A DNA stretch of 7,473 nt from positions 1 to 7,473 of the forward strand of contig JBCCLD010000233.1 of assembly GCA_039027055.1 (NCBI GenBank), written 5' to 3'. Origin of the DNA: JBCBEX01 sp039027055. GTDB taxonomy: Bacteria > Bacteroidota > Rhodothermia > Rhodothermales > Rubricoccaceae. Below the pieces are notes generated by a model that saw nothing but the letters and a program-made list of their open reading frames with translations, did not search any database and had not been told where the DNA came from. Both the position numbers and the translations under genes were made by a program. Shown here in pieces: positions 1 through 5,117 of this stretch; the stretch's first letter is position 1; each line of letters begins with the position of its first letter.

Positions 1-102
1 CCATCGACCTGCGACCCTCGACCTGCGACCCTCGACCTGCGACCCTCGACCTGCGACCCTCGACCTGCGACCCTCGACCTGCGACCCTCGACCTGCGACC
101 CC
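1..102. repeat. 14-bp tandem repeat (7 copies) = CGACCYN heptad array upstream of gene 1
   Basis: The unit CCCTCGACCTGCGA occurs seven times in tandem at 1-98, and only the first copy differs (A for C at base 3). Each unit is itself two related heptads, CGACCTG and CGACCCT, so 5-102 reads as 14 consecutive heptads, the last ending in C. One T then separates the array from the ATG at 104. The array begins at the window edge and may continue further upstream. The near-perfect identity of the copies points to recent expansion or continuing copy-number change by slippage. The unit contains no stop codon in any + frame and no ATG, GTG or TTG, so nothing suggests it is translated. It occupies the place where a leader and ribosome-binding region would be. 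It is too short and spacerless to be CRISPR. Confidence 0.97.
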
Positions 103-103
103 T

Positions 104-2560
104 ATGCTCAAGAACTACGTCCTCGTCGCTCTCCGGACGCTGCGCAAGCAGCCCGGCTACTCGTTCATCAACGTCGGTGGGCTTGGGCTGGGGCTGGCGG
201 CGGCGCTCCTGATCGGCCTCTACGTGCACGACGAGCTCAGCTACGAGCGCCACTTCCCCGACGCCGACCGCATCTACCAGGTCGGCCTCGACGCGCGGAT
301 GGGCGCGCAGGACGTCGAGATCGGCACCTCGGCGATCCCGATGGGGCCGACGCTCGTGGCCGACGTGCCGGAAGTCGAGACGGCCACGCGCGTGCTCGGT
401 CCGCAGCGTCAGCTCATGGAGCACCGGGACTCCTCGCCTTCGGGCGGACGCGGCCCGCTCTTCGAGAACGGCCTCATCTGGGCCGACTCGACCTTCTTCG
501 AGGTGTTCCCCCACCCGGCGCTCGCGGGCGACCCGACGGTAGCGCTCGCCCGCCCCAACAGCCTCGTGCTCACCCGCGCGGCCGCCGATCGGCACTTCGA
601 CACGCAGGCCGGCTTCGACGGTGTCGTCGGACAGTCGCTGCGACTCGACCGGCAGACGGACTACACGGTCCGCGCGGTCATCGAGGACTTCCCGTCGAGC
701 AGCATCCTACAGGCCGAGGTGATCGCGTCCTTTGTCACCATTCTCGACGACCTGCAGCCTATCTGGCTGTCGCACTACACGCACACCTACATCCGGCTCC
801 GCGAGGACGCCGACGTGGCGAACGTCGAGGCCGCGTTCCCGCGCATCATCGAGCAGTACGTCGCCCCCGAAGTGGAGCTGTTCCTCGGGACTACCCTCGA
901 CGACGCGCAGGGCGCGGGCACCGAGTGGAGCTACTTCCTCCAACCGCTCCCCGACCTGTACCTCCAGCCTCGCGGCAACGACCAGGTCGGCCCCACGGGC
1001 GACGTGCGCTACGTCTACGCGCTCACGGTCGTTGCGCTCTTCATCCTCCTGCTTGCCGGGATCAACTTCACGAACCTCTCGACGGCACGCTCGGCCAACC
1101 GGGCTCGCGAGGTGGGGCTGCGCAAGGTGCTCGGCTCGGACCGGCGGCGGCTGATCGCGCAGTTCCTCGGCGAGTCGGTGCTGCTCGCGCTCGCGGCCGC
1201 AGGCGTGGCGGCGCTGCTCGTGGTGCTCCTGCTGCCCCTGTTCGAATCGCTCTCGGGCAAGACGCTCGCCTTCTCCACGGCCAGTGCTCTCGGGCTGGGC
1301 GGGGCGCTCCTCGCCATCGCGCTCGTGTGCGGCGTGCTCGCCGGGCTCTACCCCGCGTTCGTGCTCTCGGCGTTCGAGCCCGTTACGGTGATGAAGGGCC
1401 AGCTCAGCCGTGGGGCCAAGAGCGGACGGCTCCGCAGCACACTGGTGGTGACGCAGTTCGCCGTGTCCGTGACGCTGCTCATTGGCACCGCGGTGGTCTA
1501 CCAGCAGCTCCAGCACATGCAGACATCGCGGCTCGGCTTTGAGGGCGACCAGGTGGTCACGGTGCCCGTGATCTCCGACGAGGCCCGCGGCGACACCGAG
1601 ACGTTCCTGCACACCTTAGTTGCGCACCCCGGCATCGAGGACGCAGCGGCGGCGGACTTCCTGCCGGGACGCACCGCCAACACGACCTCCTTCCGCCCGG
1701 TGGATGCGCCGCCGGAGGATGTCTACGTCCTGGCCGCCGGCCGCGTCAGCCACGACTACCTCCAGACGCTCGGCGTGTCGCTCGTGGCAGGCCGGACGTT
1801 CGACCCCGCGCAGGCAACCGACTCGACGGGCGCGATGCTGCTCAACGAGGCTGCCGTGCGCGAGTTCGGCTGGACGGTCGAGGAGGCCCCTGGTCGCCAG
1901 GTCGGCCAGATCGAGCTCGACGGGTTGATCGTACGGACGGTTGTGGGTGTGATGGAGGACTTCCACTTCGAGTCGCTGCACCGCCAGATCCGCCCGCTCA
2001 CACTCACCCTCGACCCCGGCGACGCGCGCTTCGTCGCAGTGCAGGTCCGCGCCGATGACCTCCCAGCGACGCTCGCCCACCTCGAAACGGCGTGGACCGC
2101 TTTCGAGCCGGGCTACCCCTACGACTCCGTTTTCCTCGACGCCGACTTCCAGCGCTTCTACGCGCAGGAGCGTCAGCTTGGCCAGGTGTTCTTCGCCTTC
2201 ACGCTGCTGGCCGTCTTCGTGGCATGCCTGGGGCTCTTCGGGCTGGCGAGCTTCCTCGCACAGCAGCGGACGAAGGAGATCGGCGTGCGCAAGGTGCTCG
2301 GCGCGTCCGTACCGAGCCTGGTGCGGCTGCTCGCGGGCGAGTTTACGCGCCTCGTCGTGATCGCGGCGCTCGTGGCGATGCCGGTCGCCTACCTGCTGAT
2401 GCGGCAATGGCTTCAGAGCTTCGCCTACGCCACACCGATGCCCTGGTGGGCGTTCGTCGGGGCCGGCTTCGCAGCCCTGCTCGTAGCGGCTCTGACGGTG
2501 AGCTACCAATCGATCCGCACGGCGACCACAGACCCCGTGAAGGCGCTACGCTACGAATGA
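104..2560 (+). CDS. MacB/FtsX-type ABC transporter permease, duplicated-core form (permease 1)
   Basis: An 818-residue inner-membrane permease of the MacB/FtsX (type VII ABC) class, built as two fused MacB-like halves. By eye, TM1 is at about 21-43, the first extracytoplasmic core domain at 44-300, TM2-TM4 at about 303-326, 354-378 and 393-420, TM5 at about 445-467, the second core domain at 468-688, and TM6-TM8 at about 690-720, 745-768 and 780-803. Cytoplasmic coupling motifs follow TM2 (AREVGLRKVLGS, 334-345) and TM6 (RTKEIGVRKVLGAS, 722-735); in this family such loops contact the ATPase. Core-domain marks include FFEVF near 131, DFHFESL at 619-625 and FLDADF at 677-682. The halves end alike, in FEPVTVMKG and in DPVKALRYE at the C-terminus. 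ATG 104 is the first usable start after the repeat array, and it gives the same N-terminal length to the shared Tyr near residue 19 as permeases 2 and 3. The protein has no Walker motifs, so it needs a separate ATPase. The substrate is unknown; export of a drug, peptide or lipid is the family expectation only. Confidence 0.95.
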   Translation: MLKNYVLVALRTLRKQPGYSFINVGGLGLGLAAALLIGLYVHDELSYERHFPDADRIYQVGLDARMGAQDVEIGTSAIPMGPTLVADVPEVETATRVLGPQRQLMEHRDSSPSGGRGPLFENGLIWADSTFFEVFPHPALAGDPTVALARPNSLVLTRAAADRHFDTQAGFDGVVGQSLRLDRQTDYTVRAVIEDFPSSSILQAEVIASFVTILDDLQPIWLSHYTHTYIRLREDADVANVEAAFPRIIEQYVAPEVELFLGTTLDDAQGAGTEWSYFLQPLPDLYLQPRGNDQVGPTGDVRYVYALTVVALFILLLAGINFTNLSTARSANRAREVGLRKVLGSDRRRLIAQFLGESVLLALAAAGVAALLVVLLLPLFESLSGKTLAFSTASALGLGGALLAIALVCGVLAGLYPAFVLSAFEPVTVMKGQLSRGAKSGRLRSTLVVTQFAVSVTLLIGTAVVYQQLQHMQTSRLGFEGDQVVTVPVISDEARGDTETFLHTLVAHPGIEDAAAADFLPGRTANTTSFRPVDAPPEDVYVLAAGRVSHDYLQTLGVSLVAGRTFDPAQATDSTGAMLLNEAAVREFGWTVEEAPGRQVGQIELDGLIVRTVVGVMEDFHFESLHRQIRPLTLTLDPGDARFVAVQVRADDLPATLAHLETAWTAFEPGYPYDSVFLDADFQRFYAQERQLGQVFFAFTLLAVFVACLGLFGLASFLAQQRTKEIGVRKVLGASVPSLVRLLAGEFTRLVVIAALVAMPVAYLLMRQWLQSFAYATPMPWWAFVGAGFAALLVAALTVSYQSIRTATTDPVKALRYE

Positions 2561-2630
2561 GTTCAGGGGTCAAGGGTCCGGTGCCGAGGGTCATGCCTCT
2601 ACCGACCCGTGACCCATGACCCACGACCCT
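2561..2630. repeat. Spacer 1: inverted heptad array between permeases 1 and 2
   Basis: The whole 70-bp gap is organised in steps of seven. Reverse-oriented heptads lie in phase at 2566-2572, 2573-2579, 2580-2586 (degenerate) and 2587-2593, of the type AGGGTCA. A 9-nt centre follows (2594-2602), then four forward heptads at 2603-2630 of the form YGACCCN, the last ending exactly before ATG 2631. The two arms are complementary in blocks. The best uninterrupted inverted repeat is GGGTCATG at 2588-2595 with CATGACCC at 2615-2622, 8 bp with a 19-nt loop. No T-tract follows, so it does not look like an intrinsic terminator; an intercistronic hairpin is possible. It contains no promoter or Shine-Dalgarno sequence that I can recognise. 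The forward heptads match those before permease 1. Confidence 0.85.
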
Positions 2631-5045
2631 ATGACGACCCACGCCCTTCTGACCACCCTGCGCGGGCTGCGCCGTCGACGCGGCTACACGGCGATCAACG
2701 TGCTCGGGCTTGCACTTGGGCTCACCTGTTGCCTACTCGCCGGGCTTTACGTCTTCGACGAGTGGCGCACGGACCGCTTCCATGCCCAGGGCGACCGCAT
2801 CGTGCGTGTGGTGAGCGAGATCGAGGAGCCGAACGGGACCGTGGGCTGGGCGTCATCGGTGGGGCAGCCAGTAGCGCGCGTCGTGGAGGAGTCGTTGCCC
2901 GAGGTCGAGGCCGTCGCTCGCCTCACCGGGTGGAACACCGCGTCGATCCACCACGACGGAGCCGTGGTGGTGGACGAGCGCGTCCTCTACGCCTCCGCCG
3001 ATTTGTTCTCGGTCTTCGACGGCTACGACCTCGTCCACGGCGACCCGGCGACGGCGCTGCACGCCCCCTACACGCTCGTCCTCACCGCCGCCGCCGCCGC
3101 GCGCTATTTCGACGCGCCAGACCCTGTTGGGCAGACACTCACGCTCAACGACACGCTCGCCTTTACCGTCTCGGGCGTCGTCGCCGACCCCAGCGGGCCG
3201 TCGCACATCGACTTCGACGTGCTCGTTTCGTGGGCCACGCTCGAAGCACGAGGCTGGGCCGACGACCAGTGGTTCACCCTCAACTCGTACCTCTACGTCC
3301 TGCTGCGAGACGACGCCGACAACACCTCCTTCGCAGCCCAACTCGAAGGCGTGACGATGCGCGGCGAGGCCGGCGAAGTCTCCAGCAGCGGCTACGCGAT
3401 CTACAACCGCGCAGAGTCCCTCACGGAGGTCTACCTCTGGTCTGAGGCGGGCGGCTTCTTCGGCGGCGGCGCGACGGGCAACCCAACGATGCTCGCCATC
3501 ATCACCGCTGTGGCGGTGTTCGTGCTCCTCATCGCCGGGCTGAACTTCGTGAACCTGGCGACGGCGCAGAGCCTGGAGCGGGCGCGAGAGGTCGGCGTCC
3601 GTAAGGCAATGGGCGCCGGGCGCGGTAGCCTTGTACGACAGTTTCTAATCGAGTCGGCTGCGCTGGCTCTCGCGGCAGTCCTATTGGCCATGCTGCTGAC
3701 CCAAGCCGCGCTGCCGTCGTTCAACGGGCTCACAGGCGAGGCGCTTTCGCTGGCTCCGCTCCTTGGACTGCGGGGCCTCGCCGTGCTGGTCTGCGCCGCC
3801 CTATTCGTTGGGCTCGCTGCCGGTGCCTACCCGTCGCTTGCACTGACGCGGTTCGCGCCCGTCGACACGCTACGAGGGACCTACCAGACCGGGTCGCGCG
3901 GGACGTGGCTCCGGCGGGGCCTCGTCGTGACGCAGTTCGCGCTGACAATTGCGCTTCTTGCGGGGACGTTCCTCGTCCGGTCGCAGGTTGGGCATATGCG
4001 CACGCAGTCACCGGGCTTCGATGCCGAGCACGTCTTTGCGGTGGACCTCCGCGCTGCTCCCCGCCAAGCCCTCATCGAGGGGCTACCGACCGTGCTGGCC
4101 CAGTACGAAGGCCTGCCGGGCATCGAGGCCGTGTCCGCCGCCGCCGCCGTACCCGGACGCGACCTTTGGGAGGGCCAGCTCGTGAGCCACGTCGGCCAGG
4201 CCGATGCGTCGCAGTCGATGCACGTCGTGCCGATGCTCCCAGGCATGGCCGACGTGCTGGGCCTGGATGTGGTTGCGGGCCGAACGCTCTCGGCCGACCG
4301 CCCGGCCGACGTGGAGCGGGGCCTGCTGCTCAACGAGACGGCGGCGCGGCGGCTCGGCTTCGCGGACCCCGCCGACGCGCTCGGCGCGCGCCTCCAAACG
4401 GCCGGGCAGAACGACGGCATCGTGACGGGCGTCCTCGCCGACTACCACCACTACGGCCTCCAGCAAGACATCGCTCCCACGCTCAGCTTCGTCGCGCCGT
4501 GGGCCGTTCGCTATGCCGCCCTCCGACTGGCCCCGAGCGCCGACCTCGCCCACGTCCGCGCCGAGGCCGAGACGCTGTGGGCGGCTCGCTTCCCTGGTTA
4601 CCCTTTCACCAGCTTCTTCCTCGATGCTGACTTTGAACAGCAATACCGCGCCGAGACGCAGCTCGCGACGGTCTTCTCGGTGCTCGCAGGGCTGGCGGTC
4701 TTCGTGGCCTGCCTCGGGCTGCTGGGACTGACGAGCTACTCCGTAAACCGTCGGACCAAGGAAATTGGCGTCCGTAAGGTGCTGGGCGCGTCGGCCTGGA
4801 GCATCGTGCGGCTGTTCTCCACGGATGTGATCCGGCTGGTGGTCGTAGCGGCCGTGGTGACCGGCCCCGTCGTCTACCTCATCGCCGAGCGCTGGCTCGA
4901 CGGCTTCGCCGTACGCGTCGATTCGGGAGCGGGGTGGCTAGTCGTAGCCGCTGTGGTGGCACTCACACTTGCTGTCGGCACCGTGGCCATGCTCGCCCTC
5001 CGCGCTGCCCGCCTCGACCCCGTAGACGCCCTCCGTTTCGAGTGA
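2631..5045 (+). CDS. MacB/FtsX-type ABC transporter permease, duplicated-core form (permease 2)
   Basis: An 804-residue paralogue of permease 1 with the same eight-segment plan: TM1 about 19-41, first core domain to about 285, TM2-TM4 about 286-308, 338-360 and 378-400, TM5 about 429-450, second core domain to about 678, and TM6-TM8 about 680-703, 733-752 and 767-790. Coupling motifs are AREVGVRKAMGAG (318-330) and RTKEIGVRKVLGAS (708-721). The first core has the family pattern LFSVF...HGDPATAL...ARYF..PDPVGQTL. The DFHFxSL motif of the sister proteins reads DYHHYGL here (604-610), while FLDADF is kept (663-668). A Gly-rich stretch (FFGGGATGNP) precedes TM2. An upstream in-frame ATG at 2616 would add five residues, but it lies inside the heptad repeat. 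ATG 2631 aligns the N-terminus residue for residue with permeases 1 and 3, so I prefer it. The stop is TGA at 5043-5045, and the C-terminus DPVDALRFE is family-typical. The gene is likely co-transcribed with its neighbours and has no ATPase domain. Confidence 0.93.
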   Translation: MTTHALLTTLRGLRRRRGYTAINVLGLALGLTCCLLAGLYVFDEWRTDRFHAQGDRIVRVVSEIEEPNGTVGWASSVGQPVARVVEESLPEVEAVARLTGWNTASIHHDGAVVVDERVLYASADLFSVFDGYDLVHGDPATALHAPYTLVLTAAAAARYFDAPDPVGQTLTLNDTLAFTVSGVVADPSGPSHIDFDVLVSWATLEARGWADDQWFTLNSYLYVLLRDDADNTSFAAQLEGVTMRGEAGEVSSSGYAIYNRAESLTEVYLWSEAGGFFGGGATGNPTMLAIITAVAVFVLLIAGLNFVNLATAQSLERAREVGVRKAMGAGRGSLVRQFLIESAALALAAVLLAMLLTQAALPSFNGLTGEALSLAPLLGLRGLAVLVCAALFVGLAAGAYPSLALTRFAPVDTLRGTYQTGSRGTWLRRGLVVTQFALTIALLAGTFLVRSQVGHMRTQSPGFDAEHVFAVDLRAAPRQALIEGLPTVLAQYEGLPGIEAVSAAAAVPGRDLWEGQLVSHVGQADASQSMHVVPMLPGMADVLGLDVVAGRTLSADRPADVERGLLLNETAARRLGFADPADALGARLQTAGQNDGIVTGVLADYHHYGLQQDIAPTLSFVAPWAVRYAALRLAPSADLAHVRAEAETLWAARFPGYPFTSFFLDADFEQQYRAETQLATVFSVLAGLAVFVACLGLLGLTSYSVNRRTKEIGVRKVLGASAWSIVRLFSTDVIRLVVVAAVVTGPVVYLIAERWLDGFAVRVDSGAGWLVVAAVVALTLAVGTVAMLALRAARLDPVDALRFE

Positions 5046-5117
5046 GGTCAAGGGGCCTGTGTAGAGGGTTGCGCCTTCTCACGACCCTTGCCTGTTCGAC
5101 CTACAACCCATGACCCG
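5044..5117. repeat. Spacer 2: diverged inverted heptad array between permeases 2 and 3
   Basis: This has the same design as the previous spacer but is more diverged. Reverse heptads lie in phase at 5044-5050 (overlapping the TGA stop of permease 2), 5051-5057, 5058-5064 (degenerate) and 5065-5071. A 10-nt centre follows, then forward heptads at 5082-5088, 5089-5095 (degenerate), 5097-5103, 5104-5110 and 5111-5117. The last two contain the ATG at 5110 and the first codons of permease 3. It aligns with spacer 1 from GGTCAAGGG (5046-5054 versus 2568-2576) through to the start codon. Short inverted repeats are present: CAAGGG 5049-5054 with CCCTTG 5085-5090, and GGGTTG 5066-5071 with CAACCC 5104-5109. 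There is no T-tract, so it is not a convincing terminator, and I see no promoter. Confidence 0.75.

Noticed and set aside
1..102. CRISPR array or translated repeat protein at the window start
   Set aside because: The units are 14 bp with no spacers, so not CRISPR. The frames are open only because the unit lacks stop codons, and there is no ATG, GTG or TTG before 104.
707..1612. Long minus-strand open frame (301 codons) opposite permease 1
   Set aside because: It is a shadow of a GC-rich gene: the product is rich in Arg, Glu, His and Gly with no domain pattern, and the + strand frame carries clear family motifs.
1616..2509. Long minus-strand open frame (297 codons) opposite the 3' part of permease 1
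   Set aside because: It has the same shadow composition, with no recognisable motif; the + strand coding sequence explains the region fully.
2587..2622. Rho-independent terminator between permeases 1 and 2
   Set aside because: An 8-bp stem with a 19-nt loop exists, but no run of T follows and the downstream gene starts nine bases later; co-transcription is more likely.
2616..2630. ATG 2616 as the start of permease 2
   Set aside because: The five extra codons are heptad-repeat sequence, and ATG 2631 gives exact N-terminal alignment with both sister proteins.
2724..2735. Lipobox-like CC pair in the N-terminus of permease 2
   Set aside because: The cysteines sit in the middle of TM1 without a charged n-region and short h-region of a lipoprotein signal; the segment aligns with TM1 of the paralogues.
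3085..3100. GCC trinucleotide run coding for alanines
   Set aside because: A short Ala run in a GC-rich gene; a similar one lies near 4135-4148. Ordinary codon composition explains it.
3905..4630. 241-codon + strand frame inside permease 2
   Set aside because: An Arg/Pro/Gly-rich out-of-frame reading of permease 2, typical of high-GC overlap artefacts.
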